A DNA stretch of 64,000 nt from JAGPUQ01 sp049325095 (GCA_049325095.1 JBMOPO010000026.1:56637-120636); one strand, 5' to 3'. Positions 43,843 through 53,562 are shown, counted from the first letter of the stretch. Notes: generated by a model not told the origin, from the letters alone. Program-made: numbers and translations.

Positions 43843-46077
43843 CTATTTCTCGGTCATCAGCACCAGTCCCGCGTCCTGCGGCGCGGTTGCCGGATCCTGC
43901 AGATAGCGCGCGCAGCGGGCGCGATGAAAAGCGGCCGGGCCATCGTCCGGGTAATGCGCCAGCAGGGCGTCGAAGAGCTGGCGCGCCGCCGCCCAGTCGG
44001 CTGCCTCGGCGCGCGCCAGGGCCGCTGCGAAAAGCTCGCAGCGGCGCAGCTGATCGGCGGTGGCCTGGGCGCGCAGGGCGATGATTTCCACCACGGCGAC
44101 GGGTTCGGATTTGCCCAGCAGTTGAAAGCGTCCCAGGGGGCGGGTCAGGATGTCCTCCAGCCCCGCCACAGTATCGCCGGAGGCCAGCACCTGGGAACCC
44201 AGGTGTTTGTTCAGGCTTTCGATGCGCGAGGCGGTATTGGCGCAGTCGCCGACGATACTGTAGACGAAGTGACCGCCGCCTCCGGCGTGGCCGACATAGA
44301 TCGAACCCGCCTCGAGGCCGATCCGCAGCGGCGACGTCAGGATTGGATGGCGGCGCTTGAACTCGGTGATCGCGGCGGCGGCGCCCAGCGCCGCCAGCAC
44401 CGCCCGGCGGCGCACCGACAGCTGCGGCGAGGGGGCGGTCCAGGCGCACATGATGGCATCGGCCCGGAACTCGGTGACGCCCACGCCGTGCTCGCGGAGC
44501 GGCCGGGACAGGCCCTCGAAGTATTCGTTGAGGAAAGCCGCCAGCTCGCCGGGGGGCAGCTTTTCGGCGATGGTCGAAAAGCCGGCCATGTCGGTGGCCA
44601 GGCAGGTGCCGAACACCACCTTGTTGAGTGCCGACGGATCCAGTGTCTGGCGCGCCAGGTCGCGGGCGATCTGCTCGGGCAGGTAATAGCTGATCGCCGC
44701 GGAGACCCGGGCGCTGCGGCGCCTTTCCGTGAAGTACTGGGCGAACAGGCCGGCGAACAGGGCCGCCGGCAACTGTGCCAGCAGCGGAGTGGCGAGCGGC
44801 AGCCAGAGGTCGCGGGTCTCGAAACTGTGCAGGGCGGCCATCCCGTAGGCGGCGGCCAGCGCCAGCGACAGGGGCACGCCCCAGGCGGCGGGCAGCAGAT
44901 AGGCCAACAGGGCCGCCGCCAACCCAAAGAGCAGCAGCGAGATCGCGGTCGCCGCCGGGCCGGGATAATCCAGGGAGCGGTCGGTGAGCAGATTGGCGAA
45001 CGAGGTGGCGGCGATCTCGACGCCGCTCAGGTCGACACCATCCTCGCCGGTGAACACGGTGTAAAAGCGGTCCGGCTGCCCGGGATCATAGAGATCGGAA
45101 TAGCCGACGAATGCCACCTTGCCGCTGAAATCCTGGGGCAGGGTGGCGGACGGATCGCGCGCGGCCCGCACCACCGCCTGGTAGGGCACTGTGGCGATGG
45201 TGCCCGGGGGGCCGTAGAAGTTCAGGTAGCGGACCCCGGGCTTGGTGTACAGCGCGGCCAGGGCGGACAGCAGGGGATCCGGGTCGCGCGCCACCTCCGC
45301 GAGCGCTCCGGCGAGGGGCAGGGCCGGCGCGGACGGCGATTCGGCACCGGCCGCGGTGCGGAGCTGCTGCATCCGGTAGCGAAGTGCGGCCGGGTCGGCA
45401 CCGTCGGCCGACCGGGCCCCCGCCAGATCCATCCCGGAGAGCCCGGCCCGCCAATCCGCGCCGCGGCGCTCGGCATACAGCTGCAGTGCCGCGGCGGGCA
45501 GCGTGGGCGCGTCCCCGGCGCCGGACTTGAAGGTCCAGAACTCGTACACCGCGGCGCCCAGCTTGGGCAGCGGAAAGGGCCCCAGCCCGACGCTGCCCTC
45601 GACAAACTGCGGCAGCGGCGGATCGACGCTTTCGGTCCATAGCGAGCCGCGTTGCCGCCCTGCGGCGTCCAGCAGCGGCTGTTTCCTGCCCACCAGTTTT
45701 TCCAGCAGCAGGACGCGCCCGGAGTCCCGGATCGCGCGGGCGAACGCCGCATCCTCGGCGGCGCTTTTGGTGCTGGCGAAATGGACGTCGAAAACGATCA
45801 GGGAGGCGTTGCGGCGCGTCAGCTCCGCGATCAATTCGCCGTGCACGGTCCGCGGCCACTGAATGGGCAGGCTCGGCAGCCCCAGATCCGCTCCGGTTTG
45901 GCCGTTGATCCCCACCACCACGACCTCGTCCGGGGGCTGGATCGGTCCGCGCTGCCGGAACAGCAGGGGCAGGCCGACGCTCCGTTCGAACAGGTTTCCG
46001 GCGGGGGTGAGCGCAAGCACAGCGCCGCCCAGGCCCACGCAGGTCCCGAGCGCGGCACCGGTCAGCCAGCGGCGCAT
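43843..46077 (-). CDS. CHASE2-domain class III nucleotide cyclase
   Basis: The 744-residue protein has an N-terminal membrane helix, a periplasmic CHASE2 domain (VVVVGINGQTGADLGL to about residue 335), three membrane helices (about 340-420) and a cytoplasmic class III cyclase domain. The metal-binding Asp residues are in TDMAGFS (about 495) and EFRADAIM (about 539). The purine-selecting position that is Lys in adenylate cyclases is Glu here, and the second position is Ser in YSIVGDCANTASR, so GTP is a real possibility. A short C-terminal helical tail follows. It senses an external signal and makes a cyclic nucleotide. Confidence 0.88.
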   Translation of the reverse strand: MRRWLTGAALGTCVGLGGAVLALTPAGNLFERSVGLPLLFRQRGPIQPPDEVVVVGINGQTGADLGLPSLPIQWPRTVHGELIAELTRRNASLIVFDVHFASTKSAAEDAAFARAIRDSGRVLLLEKLVGRKQPLLDAAGRQRGSLWTESVDPPLPQFVEGSVGLGPFPLPKLGAAVYEFWTFKSGAGDAPTLPAAALQLYAERRGADWRAGLSGMDLAGARSADGADPAALRYRMQQLRTAAGAESPSAPALPLAGALAEVARDPDPLLSALAALYTKPGVRYLNFYGPPGTIATVPYQAVVRAARDPSATLPQDFSGKVAFVGYSDLYDPGQPDRFYTVFTGEDGVDLSGVEIAATSFANLLTDRSLDYPGPAATAISLLLFGLAAALLAYLLPAAWGVPLSLALAAAYGMAALHSFETRDLWLPLATPLLAQLPAALFAGLFAQYFTERRRSARVSAAISYYLPEQIARDLARQTLDPSALNKVVFGTCLATDMAGFSTIAEKLPPGELAAFLNEYFEGLSRPLREHGVGVTEFRADAIMCAWTAPSPQLSVRRRAVLAALGAAAAITEFKRRHPILTSPLRIGLEAGSIYVGHAGGGGHFVYSIVGDCANTASRIESLNKHLGSQVLASGDTVAGLEDILTRPLGRFQLLGKSEPVAVVEIIALRAQATADQLRRCELFAAALARAEAADWAAARQLFDALLAHYPDDGPAAFHRARCARYLQDPATAPQDAGLVLMTEK

Positions 46078-46395
46078 GGCAGCGGATGCGGAGGCGGCAG
46101 AGAGGCGGTTGGCAGCATGTCTGATTCAGCGCCGGCGTCGGTCGATGGACTTTCCATTCGGGGCGCTCCGCACGCTGCGCGACCCCACCCCGAGGGATCT
46201 TCCCCAGGGGTCAGTATCCCCGTTTGGCATCCAAGCATACAAGAAGCCATGGTTGAACGCGGCCCTTCGCATCCGCCGATGGCCTGGCCGCGGCGCCTTC
46301 CACCACTTTGCTCCGTTTTGGGTCAGGAAATTGCCGGACGACCCGGGATGAAGCATTCTCGAACGGGCTGGTTCCGGACTCGCGGATCTTAGTTG

Positions 46396-46440
46396 TTGTA
46401 TACAAACAAATTGAATTTGTGTTCTTATTGGCATGCCAAT
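46396..46440. promoter_or_regulatory. Three adjacent perfect palindromes (candidate operators)
   Basis: TTGTATACAA (46396-46405), ACAAATTGAATTTGT (46406-46420) and ATTGGCATGCCAAT (46427-46440) are each perfect inverted repeats, in the only AT-rich stretch of a 419-bp intergenic region. The position suits regulator binding upstream of the FecR-TPR-barrel gene, about 57 bp before its ATG. The rest of the 46078-46496 gap shows no further gene. Confidence 0.55.
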
Positions 46441-46496
46441 TGCCGACATCGGCGGGGCGGACCTGAAGGGTCGCGGAGCGCAGGGAGTCTGGATCG

Positions 46497-49400
46497 ATGG
46501 CAAGACAGGGGATGGCGAAGCGGCTGGGGTCGGCGCTCTGTGCGCTGGCGTTGCTGGGCGCGCTGCCGCCGGGCAGTGCCCGGGCTGCTTGCGAGCCGGT
46601 GGGACAGTTGGCATCGGTGCAGGGTACCGTGGAGGTCCAGCGGGACGGCGCGGCGCAGTGGCAGCCCTCGGCGCTCGGCGATGCCCTCTGCGAGGGCGAC
46701 AGTGTCCGCACCGGGAAATACAGCCGCGCGGAAGTGGTCCTGATCAACGAAGCCGTGCTGCGCGTCGATCAGAACACCGCCATCCGGTTGGTCGATATCG
46801 CCGGGCGGGAAGACGAAACCTCACTGCTTTCCCTGGCCAAGGGCGTATTTTCCTCCCTGAGCCGGAAGCCGCGCCGGCTCATGGTCAGCACCCCCTATGT
46901 CAACGGCACCATCGAGGGTACCGAGTTTCTGGTGAGCCTCGACGGGGAGCGCGCCGAGATCAGAGTGCTCGAGGGCGCGGTGGTGGCCGAGAACGAGCAC
47001 GGCCGGGTGCGCCTGGGACCGGGCGAAGGGGCGGCAACCGGCCCTGGCGGTGCGCCCCAGCCCTATCTGCTGGTGCGGCCGCGCGACGCGGTGCATTGGG
47101 CGCTCTACTATCCGCCGGTGGTCTATCCCGGCGCCGGCGATTGGCCCGCAACCGACTGGCGGGACGAGGCCGCGGATTCGGTGGCGGCCTATCTGCGCGG
47201 CGACATCCGGGCCGCCTTCGCCGCGCTGGAGGAGATCCCGGCCGGGGCGAGTGATCCCCGGCTGCTGGTCTATCGCGCTTCGCTGCTGCTCAGCGTGGGC
47301 CGTGTCGAGGCGGCACGGGCGGATATCGACCGGGTCCTGGGGGCGGATCCGGGGCATGGAGACGCCAACGCCCTGCAGGCCATCGTGGCGGTGGTTCAGG
47401 CCCAAGGCGGCGAGACGGCCCTCGCCGCCGCCGACCGCGCCGTGGCCCGGGCCCCGGAGGCTCCGGCCACCTGGATTGCCCTGTCGTACGCCCGCCAGAC
47501 CGGATTCGATCTGCCGGGGGCACTCGCGGCGGCGGAACAGGCGCTGGCGCTGGCTCCGGACAACGCGCTGGCCTGGGCCCGCGCGGCGGAGTTGCAGTTG
47601 TCCCTCGGCCGGCGCGAGGCTGCGCTGGCGGCCGCCCGGCGCGCGGCCGAGTTGCAACCCGAGCTGTCGCGCACCCGCACCATGGAGGGCTTCGCGCACC
47701 TGGCGCGCGGCGAGACTCAGGCCGCGGCGGCGGCGTTTCGGGCGGCGATCGAACGGGATCAGGGCGATCCGCTGCCCCGGCTCGGGTTGGGGCTGGCGAC
47801 GATCCGCGACGGCGATCTGGCGGGCGGCCGCCGGGAGCTCGAGATCGCCGCCAGCCTGGATCCCAACAATGCGCTGATCCGCAGTTATCTGGGCAAGGCC
47901 TATTTCGAGGAAAAGCGCGAGGAGCTGGTCGAGCGGGAGTACGCCACCGCCCACGAACTCGACCCCCGGGACCCGACCCCGCTGTTCTATCGCGCGCTGC
48001 ACCGCCAGACCACCAACCGGCCGGTGGAAGCACTCGCCGACATGCAGCAGGCGATCGAGTTGAATGACAATCGGGCCATCTATCGCTCGCGCCTGCTGCT
48101 CGATTCGGATCTGGCCGCGCGCAGCGCCAGCCAGGCGCGCCTCTACGGCGATCTGGGGTTCGAACAACTGGCGCTGGTCGAGGGCTGGAAATCGGTGAAT
48201 ACCGACCCGACCAACCACTCCGCCCACCGCCTGCTCGCCGATTCCTATGCCAGCCGGCCGCGCCACGAGATCGCCCGGGTCAGCGAACTGCTGCAATCGC
48301 AACTGCTGCAGCCGCTCAACATCACGCCCGTCGCCCCCCAACTCGCAGAGAGCAACCTGTTTCTGATCAGCTCCTCCGGGCCCTCGACCCTGGGCTTCAA
48401 CGAATTCAACCAGGTCTTCAACAGCGACGGCCTGCGCCTGCAGACCAGCGCCCTGGCCGGCGAGCACGACACCCAGGGCGCGGACGCCGTGGTCTCCGGC
48501 ATTCACGGCAACCTGTCTTTCAGTTTCGGCGCCTTTCGCTACCGGACCGACGGCTTCCGCGACAACGCGGACCAGCGGGATGACATGGCCAATGCCTTCT
48601 TGCAGTACGACCTCTCGCCGGCCACCAGCGTGCAGGCCGAGTACCGCTACCGCGACAACGAGCGCGGCGACGTGCAGCAGCGGTTCTTCGCCGAGGATGT
48701 CTTCGACACCCTGCGCGATCAGCAGGAGAAGGAGTCCCTGCGCATTGGCGGGCGCCACGACCTGGCGCCCAACTCGACCCTGCTGGCGTCGTTCGTCTAC
48801 CAGGATTCCAAGATCGGTAGCCGGGTCGACGACTTTCCTTTTCCGGGGGGCTTCATCGATGCCCGGGTGCCCGAGGACGCCATGACCACCGAGCTGCAGC
48901 ATCTCTATCGCGGCGCCGGGTTCAATCTGCGCACCGGCGCCGGGCTGGTGGACCTCGAACGCGAGGAGGAGGTCCTGTTCGGTATCCCGGGGCTGCCGCC
49001 GATGCCGTCCTCCACCGACGCGGACCTCGCGCATCGCAACGGCTACGGCTACGCGGACATCCAACTGCTGGACCAGCTGGTCGCCACCCTGGGGTTGAGT
49101 TACGACGATGTCGATGCCGACAGCGGGGACGATCGCGATCAGCTCAATCCCAAGTTCGGTCTCACCTGGACCCCGATCGCCGGGACCACGGTGCGGGCGG
49201 CCGCCTTCAGGGTTCTCAAGCGCACCCTGATCACCGACCAGACCCTGGAACCGACCCAGGTCGCCGGATTCAATCAGTTCTACGACGACATCAACCTCAC
49301 CGAGGCGTGGAACTATGGTGCCGCCCTCGACCAGCGGCTCGGCGACGGCCTGTTCGCCGGCGTCGACCTGACCGCGCGGGACCTCCGGGTCCCAAGCGTG

Positions 49401-49874
49401 CAGGTGTCCGACCTCGGGATTCCCATGGCGGTAGAACTCGACTGGCACGAATACATCGGCAGGGCCTACCTGTTCGCGACGCCGGCCGAGCGCGTCGCGC
49501 TCAGCGCCGAATACATCGTCGAGCGCTTCGAGCGTGACGAAGTCGGGCCCGAAGAACTGACCACGCAACGGGTGCCCCTGGGGCTGCGGCTGTTCGATCC
49601 GTCCGGCGCGGGCGGCTTCGTCACCGCCACCTACTGGCACCAGGACGGCCGCTTCGCGGGATTCCTGGAGCCCGGGATACGTTCGGGCAGGGACCGGTTC
49701 TGGCTGATCGACGCCGGTGTTTCCTATCGCCTGCCCCACAGGTACGGAATCCTGTCGGTGGCGGCAACCAATCTCACCGACGAGGACTTCCAGTATTTCG
49801 AGGTGGATTTCGACAACCCCGAGATCCAGCCGACCAGAAGCCTGATCTTCCGCATCACCCTGGCGCTGCCGTGA
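46497..49874 (+). CDS. FecR-TPR-outer-membrane-barrel fusion protein
   Basis: The 1125-residue protein has a signal peptide (LCALALLGALPPGSARA), a FecR-type domain (about 32-190, with VGQLASVQGTVEVQRDG and GTIEGTEFLVSL), a long TPR-like helical array (about 215-560, for example ALAWARAAELQLSLGRREAALAAARRAAELQPELS), and a C-terminal region of repeated amphipathic strands (about 620-1125) ending SLIFRITLALP, like a TonB-receptor barrel. No plug domain is seen. FecR-plus-TPR proteins often accompany CHASE2 cyclases, as here. A periplasmic sensing role at the outer membrane is likely, and the ligand is unknown. Confidence 0.8.
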   Translation: MARQGMAKRLGSALCALALLGALPPGSARAACEPVGQLASVQGTVEVQRDGAAQWQPSALGDALCEGDSVRTGKYSRAEVVLINEAVLRVDQNTAIRLVDIAGREDETSLLSLAKGVFSSLSRKPRRLMVSTPYVNGTIEGTEFLVSLDGERAEIRVLEGAVVAENEHGRVRLGPGEGAATGPGGAPQPYLLVRPRDAVHWALYYPPVVYPGAGDWPATDWRDEAADSVAAYLRGDIRAAFAALEEIPAGASDPRLLVYRASLLLSVGRVEAARADIDRVLGADPGHGDANALQAIVAVVQAQGGETALAAADRAVARAPEAPATWIALSYARQTGFDLPGALAAAEQALALAPDNALAWARAAELQLSLGRREAALAAARRAAELQPELSRTRTMEGFAHLARGETQAAAAAFRAAIERDQGDPLPRLGLGLATIRDGDLAGGRRELEIAASLDPNNALIRSYLGKAYFEEKREELVEREYATAHELDPRDPTPLFYRALHRQTTNRPVEALADMQQAIELNDNRAIYRSRLLLDSDLAARSASQARLYGDLGFEQLALVEGWKSVNTDPTNHSAHRLLADSYASRPRHEIARVSELLQSQLLQPLNITPVAPQLAESNLFLISSSGPSTLGFNEFNQVFNSDGLRLQTSALAGEHDTQGADAVVSGIHGNLSFSFGAFRYRTDGFRDNADQRDDMANAFLQYDLSPATSVQAEYRYRDNERGDVQQRFFAEDVFDTLRDQQEKESLRIGGRHDLAPNSTLLASFVYQDSKIGSRVDDFPFPGGFIDARVPEDAMTTELQHLYRGAGFNLRTGAGLVDLEREEEVLFGIPGLPPMPSSTDADLAHRNGYGYADIQLLDQLVATLGLSYDDVDADSGDDRDQLNPKFGLTWTPIAGTTVRAAAFRVLKRTLITDQTLEPTQVAGFNQFYDDINLTEAWNYGAALDQRLGDGLFAGVDLTARDLRVPSVQVSDLGIPMAVELDWHEYIGRAYLFATPAERVALSAEYIVERFERDEVGPEELTTQRVPLGLRLFDPSGAGGFVTATYWHQDGRFAGFLEPGIRSGRDRFWLIDAGVSYRLPHRYGILSVAATNLTDEDFQYFEVDFDNPEIQPTRSLIFRITLALP

Positions 49875-50020
49875 CCGGAGCGGCACCCGGGCAGTCCCGG
49901 CGGCGGGACAGGCCGCCGCCATGCGGCGCTCGGCGGGTTTTCACGGTGTCCGCCCCATTGGGCGGGCGTCAGTCCAAGGCCGGACCCAAGGTCCGCATCA
50001 TCCAGAGCAGGAGGTTTTTC

Positions 50021-50617
50021 ATGTACAACAAGACCATCGGGTTGGCAGTGGGGGTTCTGGCGCTGTGGTCGCTGGGCGCCCAGGCGCACTACATCATCAT
50101 CGGCGGCAAGCTGTACTACGACAGCATCGGCTGCGATACGCTGCTGAAGTCGGTGCCCAATCCCGCGACCAAGGATAGCGTGGTGGAGTGCGTGGCCAGC
50201 ACGGCACTGGTGGAGGTCCTCTGTGAGAATCCTGCCAACAACGCGGTCGCGCCGGGAGAATCCGCGACCCAGGTGGTGCTGGTTGCGAGCGAACGGATCG
50301 ACGAGACCGACATCACCGACAAGGTCAAGGGCAAGGCCGAGGTGACCGTGGTCATCGAGGATGACGCGCTGCTCAATCCGGAGTTCTGCGTGAACCCGAA
50401 TTGGACTCCGGTGGAAGTGCTGGTGCGGGCCATGTCGGCGCGGATCAATGCCTATTCCTGTGTCGGCGACGGCCCGGATCCCTGCACGGACAAGGTGCTG
50501 GCCAGCCACCTGGAGACCAACTGCGTGCTGCCGGGCGAATATGACTTCGACAACCTGCCGGTTTCCGGGGTCACCCAGTACCAGTGTTCCGAACCCGTGA
50601 TCGTGCACGACTCCTGA
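50021..50617 (+). CDS. Hypothetical secreted cysteine-containing protein
   Basis: The 198-residue protein starts at the ATG at 50021, which has a strong GCAGGAGG site. The signal peptide (TIGLAVGVLALWSLGAQA) is followed by HYIIIGGKLYYD and a mature region with eight Cys residues (SIGCDTLL, VECVAS, LCENPA, FCVNPN, YSCVGD, DPCTDK, TNCVLP, YQCSEP), suggesting several disulfides. The family is not recognised. It lies 146 bp after the FecR-TPR-barrel gene on the same strand, and may be its partner or cargo. Confidence 0.6.
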   Translation: MYNKTIGLAVGVLALWSLGAQAHYIIIGGKLYYDSIGCDTLLKSVPNPATKDSVVECVASTALVEVLCENPANNAVAPGESATQVVLVASERIDETDITDKVKGKAEVTVVIEDDALLNPEFCVNPNWTPVEVLVRAMSARINAYSCVGDGPDPCTDKVLASHLETNCVLPGEYDFDNLPVSGVTQYQCSEPVIVHDS

Positions 50618-50849
50618 CGGAGAGGTTGCGCGTCGCGACGCCATTTGGCTTTGGCGGGGTGTGCGGCGATGGCGGGCGGATTTCTCCGGTGGACGCCGCA
50701 CCGGCGGTCCGCCCCCGCGGCGTCTCGGATCATGATTGGATCCGGCTGATGGATCCCCGAGCCTGCGGCGCGGCTCGGTCTGCGCCCGCGCGTTGCGGGC
50801 CTCCGGGGGTTGGTTGGTCGCCGGTGTTTTCCGCCGAAAGTGCGGAACA

Positions 50850-51506
50850 TTATTTTTGCATGAAATTCAAGTAGCGCTCTATATTGGTGCGGGCGGCGGC
50901 TTCATACCGATTGCGAAAATAAGATGTCGCGTAGATGGTGTTCCGGTCGATCAGACTTTTCAGGAAATCGCATTTTCTACGGTAGAACTCTTGATCAGAA
51001 AACTGCATCTGTTCCTTTCGCAGGTCATGGCTGTCGGCCATGAATTCTTCCCAGGGCAGGCCAAAGCTCGACAGATCGATGTCGACCACGAACCTGGCGT
51101 TTTCGGATTCCGGCAGAGTCTTGTGCACCGTATCGAGAATGGCATCGCGCACTTCCCGGAGGAGTTGCGGATTCAGCATCCGTTGCGCAAAGGATTCGAA
51201 CAACCGGGCGCTGCGCTCTTCGTTGTCGTCGGCGCCGGCATCGTAGATCGCATCGTGGAACCACAGCGCCATTTCGACCACATCGGCATTGCCGATTTGA
51301 TCCGCGGCGCCGTCCAGCTCGCGCAGGCAATGGCGCAGGTGGCCGTGATTGTGATAGAACCGATGCGGTTCGGAGAAGTGGGTCATCAGGCATGACCAGC
51401 TTCGCTCGGCAATTGCAGCGGCGGGCGCGGTGGCGTTGCGCTTCCAGAGGTCGAGAAACCGGGGTTTGTATTCGGCTTCGAAAGCTTGCGATTCGGCTGG
51501 AATCAC
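50850..51506 (-). CDS. HD-type predicted metal-dependent phosphohydrolase
   Basis: The 218-residue protein starts at a GTG (51506) with GGAG 6 nt upstream; the frame upstream is non-coding. It has YHNHGHLRHCLRE (His metal ligands) and MALWFHDAIYD, the HD motif of the predicted metal-dependent HD family, then LESFAQRM and DIDLSSFGLPWEEF. It could hydrolyse a nucleotide or phosphate ester; the substrate is unknown. It is divergent from the glutaminase fusion gene, with a 157-bp shared gap. Confidence 0.8.
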   Translation of the reverse strand: MIPAESQAFEAEYKPRFLDLWKRNATAPAAAIAERSWSCLMTHFSEPHRFYHNHGHLRHCLRELDGAADQIGNADVVEMALWFHDAIYDAGADDNEERSARLFESFAQRMLNPQLLREVRDAILDTVHKTLPESENARFVVDIDLSSFGLPWEEFMADSHDLRKEQMQFSDQEFYRRKCDFLKSLIDRNTIYATSYFRNRYEAAARTNIERYLNFMQK

Positions 51507-51663
51507 TCGGTCTCCTCGGATGCAGGAAACTGACTCGGGCGGTATGCCGCCGGTTACTGGACGGGGTGTCGGCCCGCCGCTGTGGGTGCCGGGAAACCCC
51601 TGCCGCAAGTGTAGCAGCATTCCCGCCGGGGCTTGCTGCAATCGATGGCGCGATGCTTGCCTT

Positions 51664-53532
51664 ATGACCGATGTCGTATTTCGCAAGAACACCATGGCCG
51701 AGTCGGCGCTCAGCGCTTCTCCCATTCACACTTATCTGGAGCATCTGCTCGCCGATCTGCGGCAGATTTCCGCGGGCAGTCTCGCGGACTATATTCCGGA
51801 GCTGACCAAGGCCGATCCGGAATGGCTGGGCATGGCCATCGTCACCGTGGACGGCCATGTCTACCAGGTCGGCGATGCGCGGCAGACCTTCACCATCCAA
51901 TCGATTTCCAAGGCGCTCACCTATGGGATGGCGCTCGAGGATCGCGATGTGGAGAAGGTCTTGTCCAAGGTCGGTGTCGAGCCTTCCGGGGAGGCGTTCA
52001 ACTCCATCAGTCTGGAATCGCATTCCGGGCGGCCCATGAATCCGATGATCAACGCCGGTGCCATCGCCACCACCGGGTTGATTCTGGAAAAGGATGGGCG
52101 TGCCCCCATGGAGCGCATCCTTGAGACCTTTGCGCGCTATACCGGGGCGCCGGTCCGCATCGACGAGAAGGTCTATCGTTCGGAGAGCGCCACCGGCCAC
52201 CGGAACCGGGCGATATCCCATCTGCTCTACGGCCACGGAATTCTCGATCGCGCGCCGGAGGAGGTGCTCGACCTCTATTTCCGCCAGTGCTCGATGCTGG
52301 TGACCGCCCGCGATCTGGCGCTGATGGGCGCCTGTCTGGCCAACAACGGGGTCAACCCGGTGACCGGGGTGGTCGCGCTCAAGGAGCGGTTCGTGGAGAA
52401 GGTGCTCAGCGTGATGAGCACCTGCGGCATGTACGACTATTCCGGGCAATGGGTGTTCGATGTCGGCATGCCGGCCAAGAGCGGTGTCGCCGGGGGCATC
52501 ATGGCGGTGCTGCCCGGCCAGTTCGGCCTCGGCGTGTTTTCGCCCCGGCTGGATGCCAAGGGCAACAGCCTGCGCGGCGTCGAGGCCTGCCGGCGGGTGT
52601 CCAGGGACTTTCGACTGCATCTGTTCAACGTCGCCCGCTCCACCTCCGCCAACGTGATTCGCGCCGCCTACGACTGCGCCAGGTACAGGTCCAGGCGGCA
52701 GCGAAGAAAGGCCGAAATCGAGGCCCTGGCGCGCGACGGCTGCCGTATTCGGGTCTTCGAATTGCGCGGCGAACTGATGTTCGGCGCCACCGAGTCGGTC
52801 GTCCAGCAGATCGTCCAGCAGTTGGCGCAGATCGATTTCCTGGTCCTGGATCTGCGCCGGGTGTTCGAGATCGATCCCGCGGCGACCTCGATCCTGACCG
52901 CGCTCGCCGAGCTGTTGGCCGAGCGCGGCAAGCACCTGCTTTTCTCCGGGGCAAAGGAGCATTACCGCTTCGTGCGCCAGTTGCGCACGCGGGGCCTCGA
53001 AGGGCGCCTGCCGGCGCTGTTCGAATACGACGAACTCGATCGCGCCTTGGAGTGGTGTGAGGATCAGTTGCTGTCGTGCGCGGGTTTCGAGGTGGTCCAC
53101 TCCGCCGCGCCCGTAGAGGATCTGAGCGCGCAGTATCTGTGCACCGGCTTCAACGAGGCCGAGCTCGACGAGCTGCGGCGGGCGGGCCGGCCGGTCCGCT
53201 TCGCGGCGGGCGAGCGCATTTGCCGCCAGGGCGATCCCGCGGCCTCCTTCTTCTTCGTGCTGGAGGGCGAAGTGGAGGCCATCGTCGAGACCGACGCCCA
53301 GCAGTCGCTGCGCCTGAGCATCATGGGGGCGGGGACCTGCTTCGGCGAGATCTCCCTGCTCACCGACCGCACCCGCTCGGCCGATGTGGTGGCGGTCGCC
53401 GCTACCCGGTGTCTGGAAATCCCCTTCGCCGCGTTGTCCGGCTCGGTGGAATCGAAGCTGATCGCCAATCTGGCGGCGCATCTGGCCGGCAAGATCGCGC
53501 GGGATACCGAGCTGCTGCAGCGGATCCTGTGA
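51664..53532 (+). CDS. glsA: Glutaminase fused to STAS and cyclic-nucleotide-binding domains
   Basis: The 622-residue fusion has a serine-dependent glutaminase domain (about 25-330; SxxK active site in TIQSISKAL at residues 80-83, SGRPMNPMINAGAI, GVAGGIMAVLPGQ), then a STAS domain (about 355-475, GCRIRVFELRGEL) and a C-terminal cNMP-binding domain (about 505-620, with FFFVLEGEVEAIV and the binding cassette FGEISLL). The glutaminase converts glutamine to glutamate and ammonia. The added domains suggest control by cyclic nucleotide and by a partner protein. A second ATG at 51694 is a possible alternative start. Confidence 0.9.
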   Translation: MTDVVFRKNTMAESALSASPIHTYLEHLLADLRQISAGSLADYIPELTKADPEWLGMAIVTVDGHVYQVGDARQTFTIQSISKALTYGMALEDRDVEKVLSKVGVEPSGEAFNSISLESHSGRPMNPMINAGAIATTGLILEKDGRAPMERILETFARYTGAPVRIDEKVYRSESATGHRNRAISHLLYGHGILDRAPEEVLDLYFRQCSMLVTARDLALMGACLANNGVNPVTGVVALKERFVEKVLSVMSTCGMYDYSGQWVFDVGMPAKSGVAGGIMAVLPGQFGLGVFSPRLDAKGNSLRGVEACRRVSRDFRLHLFNVARSTSANVIRAAYDCARYRSRRQRRKAEIEALARDGCRIRVFELRGELMFGATESVVQQIVQQLAQIDFLVLDLRRVFEIDPAATSILTALAELLAERGKHLLFSGAKEHYRFVRQLRTRGLEGRLPALFEYDELDRALEWCEDQLLSCAGFEVVHSAAPVEDLSAQYLCTGFNEAELDELRRAGRPVRFAAGERICRQGDPAASFFFVLEGEVEAIVETDAQQSLRLSIMGAGTCFGEISLLTDRTRSADVVAVAATRCLEIPFAALSGSVESKLIANLAAHLAGKIARDTELLQRIL

Positions 53533-53562
53533 CGGCCGGCCCCAGCGCGGCCGACCGCGCGT

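Noticed and set aside
46821..49922. Minus-strand open frame of 1033 codons
   Set aside because: It is antisense to the FecR-TPR-barrel gene and has a repetitive composition without motifs.
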